A stretch of DNA of 5,161 nt from JALHUF01 sp050014795 (GTDB lineage Bacteria > Acidobacteriota > Terriglobia > UBA7540), in contig JBEKCQ010000200.1 in NCBI GenBank assembly GCA_050014795.1, forward strand, positions 1 through 5,161, read 5' to 3'. Numbering within the stretch: the first letter of the stretch is position 1; the number at the start of each line of letters is the position of its first letter. A model generated the notes under the pieces. It was given only the letters and a program-made list of their open reading frames with translations, did no database searches and had not been told where the DNA came from. Below, piece by piece: positions 1 to 4,322 of the stretch. Position numbers and translations under genes: made by a program.

Positions 1-55
1 AGCTATCACAATAGTCTATCGGTAAGCGACTATCGGCAATATTCAATTTCCGGTT

Positions 56-218
56 CAGCTTCGCTTTTTTGCCAAAGCTGGTATGTGATAGAAGAAAGGG
101 CACATACCAGCTTCGCTTCGCTAAAACAGCAATCCTTTGTTTTCAATAACATACCAGCTTCGGTCCGTCTGTGGAAAACGTAACTGGCTCATTTTCTAGC
201 ACATACCAGCTTTGCTTT
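56..218. repeat. Cluster of short CATACCAGCTTCG repeats, about 50 bp apart
   Basis: A short motif recurs at intervals of 47-53 bp. CAGCTTCGCTT occurs at 56-66 and 108-118, CAGCTTCG at 155-162, and CAGCTTTGCTT at 208-218. The last three are preceded by ACATAC (102, 149, 201), giving the core ACATACCAGCTT. One inverted copy, AAGCTGGTATGTG, lies at 75-87 and pairs perfectly over 13 bp with 101-113 across a 13-nt loop. The stretches between copies are unrelated to each other and AT-rich. Conserved cores of 12-17 bp are too short and uneven for a CRISPR array, and the spacing is wider than that of plasmid iterons. The function is unknown; protein binding or RNA hairpins are possible. Confidence 0.6.
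75..113. repeat. 13-bp perfect inverted repeat (hairpin)
   Basis: AAGCTGGTATGTG at 75-87 is the exact reverse complement of CACATACCAGCTT at 101-113, with a 13-nt loop. It is formed by one inverted and one direct member of the surrounding repeat cluster. No T tract follows it on either strand, so it is not an obvious intrinsic terminator. Confidence 0.65.
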
Positions 219-332
219 CGCATATCCGTATTTATAGGCGCATCGGAATTGCGGGGCATTTTCAGCGCTCCAGAGTATCGCCCGCCCTGTTTCCGCTCTC
301 ATTGACTGCCACTCCGCGCCCGGCACGAGCAT
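189..332 (-). CDS. Possible small leftward ORF, 47 codons, unknown
   Basis: This minus-strand frame runs from ATG at 330-332 to TGA at 189-191 and would encode 47 residues beginning MLVPGAEWQS and ending AKLVCARK. An AAGAGG Shine-Dalgarno-like sequence (341-346) sits 8 nt before the ATG. A good promoter (359-387) would start a transcript near 352, leaving about 20 nt of leader. The last codons run into one of the CATACCAGCTT repeats. I recognise no domain, and it does not resemble the start of an integron integrase. It could be a real small protein, the broken 5' end of a longer gene, or chance. Support is promoter plus ribosome site only. Confidence 0.3.
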   Translation of the reverse strand: MLVPGAEWQSMRAETGRAILWSAENAPQFRCAYKYGYAKAKLVCARK

Positions 333-358
333 GTCACGCACCTCTTATTGAAAACTGT

Positions 359-387
359 AGTCTAGCACACTTGTTGTCAAAAGTCAA
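359..387 (-). promoter_or_regulatory. Leftward sigma-70-like promoter
   Basis: On the minus strand, TTGACT (382-387) and TAGACT (359-364) are separated by exactly 17 bp, and TGC directly precedes the -10, giving an extended -10. Transcription would start near 352 and run left into the possible small ORF and the repeat cluster. In typical integrons the integrase promoter faces left from just upstream of attI, so this could be a relic of one; that is inference. Confidence 0.55.
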
Positions 388-430
388 GAGAAAAATGCGC
401 GCCGGGCGCTCCGGCTCTCAACTCTTGACT
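382..430. promoter_or_regulatory. 9-bp inverted repeat overlapping the leftward -35
   Basis: AGTCAAGAG (382-390) is the exact reverse complement of CTCTTGACT (422-430). The left arm contains the -35 hexamer of the leftward promoter. The right arm places a TTGACT facing right, but no convincing -10 follows it at 16-18 bp. A smaller GCCGG/CCGGC hairpin (401-415) lies inside. An operator for a dimeric regulator is possible but unproven. Confidence 0.35.
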
Positions 431-577
431 GTCGAGGGTCAACTGACTCCAAAAGCAGAGGCGGCTTTATGCCGCGCCCGCCTGGCCCCGAGGCTGTACG
501 ACCGGGTGGTGCCCGCATCCGGCGAAACACGGAGGATTAGGCGAGGTCGCCGAGTGGTCTAGGAAGATGGGGGCCAC

Positions 578-608
578 TTGCCTAATAGATCATAAGTGGC
601 GTTACAAT
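578..608 (+). promoter_or_regulatory. Candidate rightward cassette promoter (Pc-like)
   Basis: TTGCCT (578-583) and TACAAT (603-608) could form a rightward promoter, but the 19-bp spacer is longer than ideal. It lies about 85 bp upstream of the attI-like crossover point, where integron cassette promoters are often found. A 7-bp inverted repeat, GCCACTT/AAGTGGC (573-579 and 594-600), covers the -35 and spacer. No better rightward promoter was found upstream of the first cassette gene. Confidence 0.25.
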
Positions 609-668
609 GAGAACGAATTCCCACCGCGCTCGTGGGGGTGCCGGGTCTTAGGTTCGGCCGCTGACGAA

Positions 669-699
669 TTAGGCGGGTCAGCCTAAACAAGAGTTAGGC
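669..699 (+). other. attI-like integron recombination site
   Basis: The core site GTTAGGC (693-699) is preceded by GCCTAAAC at 681-688, giving two inverted simple sites separated by four bases. From memory, this closely matches the end of class 1 attI1, where CCTAAAACAAAG precedes TTAGGC. Another TTAGGC lies at 669-674. No RYYYAAC inverse core site is found 55-145 bp upstream, so this is not a normal attC. The crossover point would be between G693 and T694, and the first cassette begins there. A badly decayed attC is the main alternative. Confidence 0.5.
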
Positions 700-718
700 C
701 GCACACGGCACGGTTCAT

Positions 719-1318
719 ATGAATTCTGCGGAGAGAGCCGCGATAGTATTGCTGGTTCTGGGCGGTCTCATTTCGCTCGCTAATTGGCTCGCGCTCTACC
801 AGACCCATCGAACCCGACGCTCCCACTCCACTGTCCCGCTCCTTGGTGCGGCCCTTTTAGGCGCGGGGATGTGGCTGCTTCCGAGAACTCGACCGTATGC
901 GTGGATCGCCGTCTTTCTCGACCGCGGCACGCTTGTCCTCTTTCTCGCACTGCCCCGCCTTGCGGATGAGGTCTGGAGCACAAGTCGCTTTAATCTGCTA
1001 AAGGAGTATGTAGGGCAGCGCGGCATTAAGACGGTCTACCTGCGTCTCTTTCGGAAGGGTGTCTTCACGCTAAAGCAGCGTTTTCAGCGTCCACGCGGCG
1101 AGGGCGGTATCATTCAGACAAGTAGTAAGGGCAAGTGGCGCCGCGATGGAAATCGTCTGATTCTTGAACTCGGCAGCGAGTCCGCCGTTTTCGAGGCCTT
1201 GCCCAGCATGGGGCGGGAGGCTTTGCAGCAGTCAGCAGGTTTCCCGAGGTACGAGAGCCATGATGAGCTATCACTTGGGGGCATGAGTTTAACGGTGCGA
1301 CAAAGGCGCACGGCCTAA
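719..1318 (+). CDS. Cassette-encoded multi-pass membrane protein, unknown function
   Basis: The 199-residue product has two clear hydrophobic segments (about residues 7-27 and 38-55) and a third, weaker one (about 60-82), so the N-terminal half should sit in the inner membrane. Basic residues RTRR lie between the first two segments. The remainder (about 87-199) is soluble and basic. It has a likely beta-rich stretch around RGEGGIIQTSSKGKWRRDGN, and probably faces the cytoplasm. The HSTVPLLG stretch followed by YAWIAVFLD recalls a recurrent family of small membrane proteins in environmental integron cassettes, but I cannot name a function. The ATG at 719 is the first after the core site. It lacks a clear Shine-Dalgarno sequence, as is common in cassettes. 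The TAA stop (1316-1318) is part of the attC inverse core site. Confidence 0.8.
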   Translation: MNSAERAAIVLLVLGGLISLANWLALYQTHRTRRSHSTVPLLGAALLGAGMWLLPRTRPYAWIAVFLDRGTLVLFLALPRLADEVWSTSRFNLLKEYVGQRGIKTVYLRLFRKGVFTLKQRFQRPRGEGGIIQTSSKGKWRRDGNRLILELGSESAVFEALPSMGREALQQSAGFPRYESHDELSLGGMSLTVRQRRTA

Positions 1319-1432
1319 CAAGCTGGTAGCCACGGTCAATCGTTTTTTGATTGACCGTGGGATTTTTCCGGCAGCAAAGAACCCACGGTCGGAAAAGCAC
1401 TGACCGCGGCCACCCGCTAATCATTGTTGGGC
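1313..1432 (+). other. attC recombination site (59-base element), 120 bp
   Basis: R'' is GCCTAAC (1313-1319) and R' is GTTGGGC (1426-1432). Read inward from each end, the two strands begin GCCTAACAA and GCCCAACAA. Further in they share the L-element pair GTAGCCACGGTCA (left) and GTGGCCGCGGTCA (right), giving the imperfect palindrome an integron integrase folds and cuts. At 120 bp it falls within the usual size range of chromosomal-type attC sites. The centre contains several alternating inverted repeats, including a perfect 12-bp hairpin. Crossover would be between G1426 and T1427. Confidence 0.85.
1330..1368 (+). terminator. Terminator-like hairpin inside attC
   Basis: CCACGGTCAATC (1330-1341) pairs perfectly with GATTGACCGTGG (1349-1360) around a GTTTTTT loop, and GATTTTTC follows at 1361-1368. 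This is the shape of a rho-independent terminator just after the cassette 1 stop codon. If it works, it would reduce read-through into cassette 2. A competing pairing exists: GACCGTGGG (1353-1361) with CCCACGGTC (1382-1390). Confidence 0.5.
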
Positions 1433-1440
1433 GGACGAGG

Positions 1441-1445
1441 GGAGG
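1441..1445 (+). promoter_or_regulatory. Shine-Dalgarno site setting the cassette 2 start
   Basis: GGAGG at 1441-1445, inside a longer purine run, lies 5 nt before GTG at 1451. It favours that GTG over the two tandem TTG codons at 1424-1429, which overlap the attC core site and have no upstream ribosome site. Confidence 0.6.
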
Positions 1446-1450
1446 GAGAC

Positions 1451-1858
1451 GTGGGCGCGAGTGCCGAGGTAAGCGAGAGAGCGATTCGGCGGTGCGTTGA
1501 ACTCTACAACCGGCGCACAGCGGAATGGGTCGATACCTGCTACGCGGTGGATGCCGAATGGACCGAACTGCCTACGCCGGCCACGCCGCGCGGCCGAGGA
1601 GGCAAGCGTGGCGTGTTGCGCGCTGCGGCAGAGAGAGCGCTCGCTCTCTTCCCTGATCTCCAAATGAAGATTCGAAACCTCGTAGCGCAGGGCCAGCAGG
1701 TAGGAGTGGAGCTGGAGTGGTCGGGTACAGCGGCGGCAGCCGTGGGAAGTGTCAAGCCTGGCACCGCGGTTCGCCTGCGAATCGCTTCCTTCTTCACGGT
1801 CGTCGACGGTCTCATTACGAAGCACACGGACTACTGCGTCCCCGACAGTGGGCAGTGA
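1451..1858 (+). CDS. NTF2/SnoaL-like fold protein, cassette-encoded
   Basis: The 135-residue product has the order expected of an NTF2-like (SnoaL/ester cyclase) cone-shaped fold. It has N-terminal helices with RRCVELYNRRTAEWVDTCYA (about residues 13-32) and a short strand DAEWTELP. A further helix region contains LRAAAERALALFPDLQMKI, and long C-terminal strands contain VGVELEWSG, VRLRIASFFTVVDGLI and TKHTDYC. The family spans cyclases, hydrolases and non-catalytic binding proteins, so no substrate can be given. Members with this fold have been found before in integron cassettes, for example Bal32a. GTG at 1451 is the preferred start; an in-frame TTG at 1424 would add nine residues. The TGA stop lies 7 bp before the inverse core site. 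No promoter of its own was seen. Confidence 0.8.
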   Translation: MGASAEVSERAIRRCVELYNRRTAEWVDTCYAVDAEWTELPTPATPRGRGGKRGVLRAAAERALALFPDLQMKIRNLVAQGQQVGVELEWSGTAAAAVGSVKPGTAVRLRIASFFTVVDGLITKHTDYCVPDSGQ

Positions 1859-1865
1859 CAAAGCT

Positions 1866-1885
1866 GCCCAACAACCAGTTGGAGC
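1866..1885 (+). other. Truncated attC (inverse core site only)
   Basis: GCCCAAC (1866-1872) lies 7 bp after the cassette 2 stop codon and begins like the first attC with GCCYAACAA. No GTTRRRY core site paired with an L element occurs in the next 145 bp. The closest string, GTTGGTG at 1997-2003, belongs to the dispersed repeat and lacks matching arms. Confidence 0.55.
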
Positions 1886-1896
1886 AGATCTGCTCC
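1881..1896. repeat. 16-bp perfect palindrome at the array edge
   Basis: GGAGCAGATCTGCTCC is perfectly self-complementary with no spacer. It straddles the junction between the broken attC and the dispersed repeat. In the other repeat copy the equivalent bases read GCAGACCCGCTCC, so the palindrome is unique to this junction. Confidence 0.55.
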
Positions 1897-2013
1897 ACAG
1901 GTCTGCGGCTTCTTTGCTCGAAGAACCGCGGACCTACAGATCAGGTCCGCGCTACCTGCTACCCGCTCACGGGGCGTTCGGGGCGATGGTACGAAGGTTG
2001 GTGCGGGGCGGAG
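1886..2013. repeat. Dispersed intergenic repeat, copy 1
   Basis: This 128-bp stretch aligns without gaps to 3429-3556, with 13 mismatches by hand count (about 90% identical). It contains alternating arms, GGTCTGCG, CGCGGACC and GGTCCGCG, that form two alternative hairpins, followed by a conserved GC-rich tail ending GGTTGGTGCGGGGCGGAG. It lies 67 bp beyond the stop codon of the minus-strand propeller gene and directly abuts the truncated cassette. It probably belongs to a genome-wide family of hairpin repeats; one window cannot prove that. It has no coding capacity. Positions 2014-2080 hold only GC-rich sequence. Confidence 0.8.
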
Positions 2014-2080
2014 TGCGGCCCGCTGCCGGAGGCGTGGCTTCCGCCGCGCGACCTCCGCGAGCTGCGGGTACGGCGGCCCG

Positions 2081-3268
2081 TCATTCGGCCTTTTCACCCG
2101 GCTGGAGGAAGATGATCTCCAGGCGGGACATTCCCTTCATGAAGAACCTTCCCGTGCGTCCGCACAACTTATCCGTCTCTCCTTTCGCCGTCCCGATCAC
2201 TTCCGGATACCATCCGTTCGACAGGTCGACGGGAAAACCGCGGATGGCCTTCGTGATCCCTTCCCGGTCGAGAACCCGCTGCGGCTCGTTCCAACCTTTC
2301 GGATTCGCCAGGTCGGGGTTAAAGGTGATGTAGATGCCTTCCTGGGTCATCTGGGAATCGATGGCATGGTTGAGGAGGATGACGTAGGTATTCAGGTGCG
2401 TATTCCAATGTATGGCCGGGCCCCAGAAGAGGTCCGCCTTGCCTTCATGCCAGTCGACCTTGGCGGGGAAGATGGGGGTGAAATGGCCTCCCACTCCGGG
2501 CTCGCTGAATTGCCCCTGGTACCATTTCCGGGCCTTTCCCGCCGGCGCGTCGCGGTCCGCGTAGCGCAGGCGTGCGACGCCCACGCCCTGCTCCTGGAAA
2601 TTCTTTACGTAACTGCTGAAGAAGATGTAGAAGTACTCCTTCTGGCGGTCCAGCATCAGGGAAAAATCACCCTCGCCGCCGGCGTCCCAGGGACTCTTGG
2701 TGTCACAGCGAAAGTCGGCCGGGTCGGCGGCGAGCACAAAGCCCAGGTCTGACCAACTCAGCCCGTTGTCGATCGACCTGAGCCAGCCGATCTTGGGCGC
2801 GGTGGGAAGATGGCTGTTGCCGGAGCAGACGTTGTCCGGCTCATAATGATAAACGCCGTAGAGCGTGCCATCATCGTCTTTCCAGGTGCTCTCGATCCAA
2901 ATCCACAACCGGTCGTTGGTGCTGCCCAGGTGCGTCGAGACCGGCGCACTGAGGTGGAACAAATCCGGGCCGGAGTTGCGCCAGGGATGAAGAAAGGAAT
3001 TAATGAGGTAGAACGTATCACCGTCCCAATGCGCCGGGCTGTTCGAGTCCACTTCGTGTTCGTGATGATTCTCGCCCCAAGCGTTCACGATTCCCGGCAT
3101 TTGGAACACTGGCACTTCACGAAATCGGACGGAAGGGAGTGCCGAGTTCGGGGCCGGACCCTTCGTCGGCGGGGTTTGCGCCCTTCCCCTCGGCATGCCC
3201 AGCAGACAGAACAACACCAAGCAAACGCCCACTACCAGCTTCCCCACCTGAGGGCAACCTTGTCGCAT
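2081..3268 (-). CDS. Secreted beta-propeller (sialidase/GH43-like) protein
   Basis: The 395-residue product starts at ATG 3268, which a GAGGAGG ribosome site 5 nt upstream fixes; a longer frame to 3391 has none. Residues 1-30 form a signal peptide with a hydrophobic core VVGVCLVLFCLLG and likely cleavage at GRA|Q. The mature chain repeats propeller-like blades. VDSNSPAHWDGDTFYLINS comes near residues 73-91. The Asp-box SIDNGLSW at 165-172 is the sialidase/BNR signature. GEGDFSLMLD is at 198-207, followed by DLFWGPAIHWN, and GWNEP and GWYPEVIG near the C-terminus. Such proteins act outside the cytoplasm, often on glycans, but no catalytic set can be assigned, so the substrate is unknown. An ENHHEHEVD cluster (66-74) could bind metal. 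It is flanked by the two 128-bp repeats. No convincing promoter was found upstream. Confidence 0.75.
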   Translation of the reverse strand: MRQGCPQVGKLVVGVCLVLFCLLGMPRGRAQTPPTKGPAPNSALPSVRFREVPVFQMPGIVNAWGENHHEHEVDSNSPAHWDGDTFYLINSFLHPWRNSGPDLFHLSAPVSTHLGSTNDRLWIWIESTWKDDDGTLYGVYHYEPDNVCSGNSHLPTAPKIGWLRSIDNGLSWSDLGFVLAADPADFRCDTKSPWDAGGEGDFSLMLDRQKEYFYIFFSSYVKNFQEQGVGVARLRYADRDAPAGKARKWYQGQFSEPGVGGHFTPIFPAKVDWHEGKADLFWGPAIHWNTHLNTYVILLNHAIDSQMTQEGIYITFNPDLANPKGWNEPQRVLDREGITKAIRGFPVDLSNGWYPEVIGTAKGETDKLCGRTGRFFMKGMSRLEIIFLQPGEKAE

Positions 3269-3273
3269 CACAT

Positions 3274-3280
3274 CCTCCTC
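3274..3280 (-). promoter_or_regulatory. Shine-Dalgarno site of the propeller gene
   Basis: On the minus strand GAGGAGG lies 5 nt before the ATG at 3266-3268. It decides that start over the upstream in-frame ATGs at 3391 and 3343, which would place the signal peptide about 40 residues inside the protein. Confidence 0.75.
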
Positions 3281-3410
3281 TTTTTCTCTACTCCGCCTCT
3301 GTGACTTAAAGTGAACGCGGGTGGCGCATCTATTGTCTTTCATGTATGCGCCCGTCAGCAAGGGGGACTGAAGGGCTCGCGTGTCCCACACCGTCCCGCG
3401 GGAGTTCTGG

Positions 3411-3450
3411 TAGCGCAGTGTGTAGCGCAGACCCGCTCCACAGGTCTGCG
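3411..3450. repeat. TAGCGCAG doublet and leading hairpin of repeat copy 2
   Basis: TAGCGCAG occurs at 3411-3418 and again at 3423-3430. The second overlaps CGCAGACC (3426-3433), which pairs perfectly with GGTCTGCG (3443-3450). With the downstream CGCGGACC and GGTCCGCG, copy 2 therefore has four alternating arms. In copy 1 the first arm has decayed. The rest of the gap from 3281 to 3410 shows nothing I can support. Confidence 0.5.
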
Positions 3451-3556
3451 GTTTTTTTGCTGAAAGAACCGCGGACCTAAAAATCAGGTCCGCGCCACCT
3501 GCTACCCGCTCACGGGGCGTCCGGGGCGATGTTAGGGAGGTTGGTGCGGGGCGGAG
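3429..3556. repeat. Dispersed intergenic repeat, copy 2
   Basis: This is the gap-free partner of 1886-2013, in the same orientation. Its hairpin arms are better kept than in copy 1. A T7 run (3452-3458) lies in the loop between GGTCTGCG and CGCGGACC. It sits 129 bp beyond the stop codon of the minus-strand coiled-coil gene and upstream of the propeller gene, so both copies follow the 3' end of a gene in the same orientation. A role in transcript termination or stability is possible. Positions 3557-3685 hold small GC-rich inverted repeats (GGATCG/CGATCC, GCGGC/GCCGC) and no gene. Confidence 0.8.
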
Positions 3557-3685
3557 AGTGACGCCGGGATCGGATTTCTCTCCTCGGGTGGGAGCGATCC
3601 GCTGGCCTTAACCCTCGGAGCATCCGGCGCGCGCGGCAGCGCCGCTGGCGCCTGGGAAGGCAGACACCATCCCGGCGACGGGTCC

Positions 3686-4003
3686 TCAGAGCTGCCGCTG
3701 GTTTTCCTTCACTATCCTCAGCTGGTCTTGCAGGGTCTGAAGTTCGTCTTTTTGGCGCTGGCGGAGTTCGCGCCATTCCTTTTCCATCTGGTGCTTCATC
3801 TGGAGGCGCTGGCCTTTGGAACCCCCCTGATGCCGGAGAGGCTCTTTGAGCAGTCGTTGCTGCGCCTTCAGCGTATGTCGCTCCAGCTTCTGCCGCGCCT
3901 TCATTTGCTGCTTCTGAGATCCGACGTTCTGAGCGCTAGCCCGGAATCCCGAGGCACAGGACAGGATAAGAGCCGCCATCAGCGCAAGGAGAACTTTTCG
4001 CAT
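3686..4003 (-). CDS. Small exported coiled-coil protein, unknown function
   Basis: The 105-residue product has an N-terminal signal peptide: MRK, then the hydrophobic core VLLALMAALIL, with likely cleavage at ASA|Q after residue 24. Cys16 in ILSC could instead be a lipoprotein site, although leucine at -2 is atypical. The mature part is almost entirely charged and Gln-rich (Q, K, R, E, L). It should form two helices of a coiled coil (about 29-54 and 65-104), broken by PLRHQGGSKG near 55-64. It has no cysteine and no catalytic motif, which suggests a structural or periplasmic adaptor role; nothing more specific can be claimed. The start is fixed by GGAGGTG four to six nt upstream, and a strong promoter lies about 100 bp upstream. 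Repeat copy 2 follows its stop. Confidence 0.7.
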   Translation of the reverse strand: MRKVLLALMAALILSCASGFRASAQNVGSQKQQMKARQKLERHTLKAQQRLLKEPLRHQGGSKGQRLQMKHQMEKEWRELRQRQKDELQTLQDQLRIVKENQRQL

Positions 4004-4005
4004 TC

Positions 4006-4012
4006 CACCTCC
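4006..4012 (-). promoter_or_regulatory. Shine-Dalgarno site of the coiled-coil gene
   Basis: On the minus strand GGAGGTG is a seven-base match to the 16S rRNA 3' end, placed just before the ATG at 4001-4003. The GGAGG core is 4 nt from the start codon. Confidence 0.7.
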
Positions 4013-4099
4013 CTAGAATCCGCGAAATCGCAGGCGCAGGTGCTGACGCCCATTTCCCGACCGTCCGACTACCGGCCTCGAAGATCCCCTCTGGCGCTG

Positions 4100-4128
4100 A
4101 ATATAAGCCACAATCGGCCTTTTGTAAA
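4100..4128 (-). promoter_or_regulatory. Strong sigma-70-like promoter of the coiled-coil gene
   Basis: On the minus strand TTTACA (4123-4128) and TATATT (4100-4105) each match the consensus hexamers at five of six positions and are separated by exactly 17 bp. Initiation would fall near 4093, leaving a leader of about 90 nt before the ATG at 4003. It shows that the coiled-coil gene is transcribed independently of the isomerase-like gene upstream. Confidence 0.65.
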
Positions 4129-4143
4129 ATACAATCCTGCGGT

Positions 4144-4211
4144 GTAGCGGCGGTGTCCCCACCGCCGCTCCCCTGTTTGCAGGCATTGCGACGCTGAGAC
4201 AGCGCCGCTAC
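4144..4211. repeat. Nested GC-rich inverted repeats in the intergenic gap
   Basis: AGCGGCGGTG (4146-4155) pairs perfectly with CACCGCCGCT (4160-4169) around a TCCC loop. An outer pair, GTAGCGGCG (4144-4152) and CGCCGCTAC (4203-4211), is also perfect, so two folds compete. It lies between the stop codon of the isomerase-like gene and the promoter of the next gene. There is no T tract, so it is not a standard intrinsic terminator. It may be a second dispersed repeat family. Positions 4212-4322 hold nothing else recognisable. Confidence 0.55.
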
Positions 4212-4322
4212 TGAAGGTCCCCCCTTTTCCGGTCCGGTCAAAGAGTAAAAGTTCCGACTTCTTGGGACTTCGCAGAACGAGCTATCACGGAGAAGTTGAC
4301 TCGGGAAGGCCGTGAAGCGCCG

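Larger units (their letters stand above)
694..1426 (+). mobile_element. Integron gene cassette 1
   Basis: The unit starts with TTAGGC (694-699) at the attI-like crossover point and ends at the G of the GTTGGGC core site (1426). Its inverse core site GCCTAAC (1313-1319) is exactly complementary to its own first six bases, as expected if it circularises. One gene fills it in the same orientation. The start codon is 19 bp after the core site, and the stop codon lies inside the inverse core site. This compact layout is typical of cassettes. Confidence 0.8.
1427..1885 (+). mobile_element. Integron gene cassette 2, right end truncated
   Basis: It starts with TTGGGC (1427-1432) after the attC crossover point. 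Its inverse core site GCCCAAC (1866-1872) is exactly complementary to that start, so the cassette is independent of cassette 1. It carries one gene in the same orientation. No matching L'/R' half follows the inverse core site. From about 1886 the sequence instead becomes the dispersed intergenic repeat, so the end coordinate is approximate and the cassette is probably no longer excisable. Confidence 0.7.

Noticed and set aside
56..218. CRISPR array
   Set aside because: Repeat cores are only 12-17 bp and degenerate, spacing is uneven (47-53 bp), one copy is inverted, and there are no cas genes.
212..562. Rightward 116-codon frame from a TTG, and its internal ATG version from 395 (55 codons)
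   Set aside because: No ribosome site fits the TTG, and only a weak purine run precedes the ATG at 395. No recognisable domain, Arg-rich composition typical of a GC-rich chance frame, and it crosses the promoter and inverted-repeat region.
541..660. tRNA-Ser/Leu-like string (GTCGCCGAGTGGTCTAGG) and nearby stems
   Set aside because: Only the D-arm region resembles a tRNA. The D-stem does not close, no 3' acceptor strand complements the start, and no GGTTCGA-type T arm is correctly placed.
1421..1861. 146-codon minus-strand frame opposite cassette 2
   Set aside because: It mirrors the NTF2-like gene almost end to end and is a GC-rich antisense shadow. The sense frame has the family pattern, ribosome site and cassette position.
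1866..2004. A complete second attC ending at GTTGGTG (1997-2003)
   Set aside because: The string belongs to the dispersed repeat and occurs identically at 3540-3546 away from any cassette. It does not fit GTTRRRY, and the inward sequences do not pair as L elements.
1749..2333. Rightward frames of 132 and 194 codons crossing cassette 2, the repeat and the propeller gene (also 1717-2115)
   Set aside because: They cross three unrelated elements, have no ribosome site and low-complexity Arg/Ala/Pro composition, and overlap better-supported genes.
2366..3304. Rightward frames opposite the propeller gene (2366-2752 and 2810-3304)
   Set aside because: Antisense shadows; the minus-strand frame has a signal peptide, an Asp-box and a ribosome site.
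3269..3391. N-terminal extension of the propeller gene to ATG 3391
   Set aside because: It would bury the signal peptide about 40 residues in. There is no ribosome site at 3391, and GAGGAGG marks 3268.
4146..4169. Intrinsic terminator for the isomerase-like gene
   Set aside because: The stem is perfect, but no T run follows on the minus strand, so it is recorded only as a repeat.
3510..4241. Frames at 3510-3776, 3728-4147 and 3936-4241
   Set aside because: They overlap the coiled-coil gene, its promoter or the repeats. They have no domain and no ribosome site.
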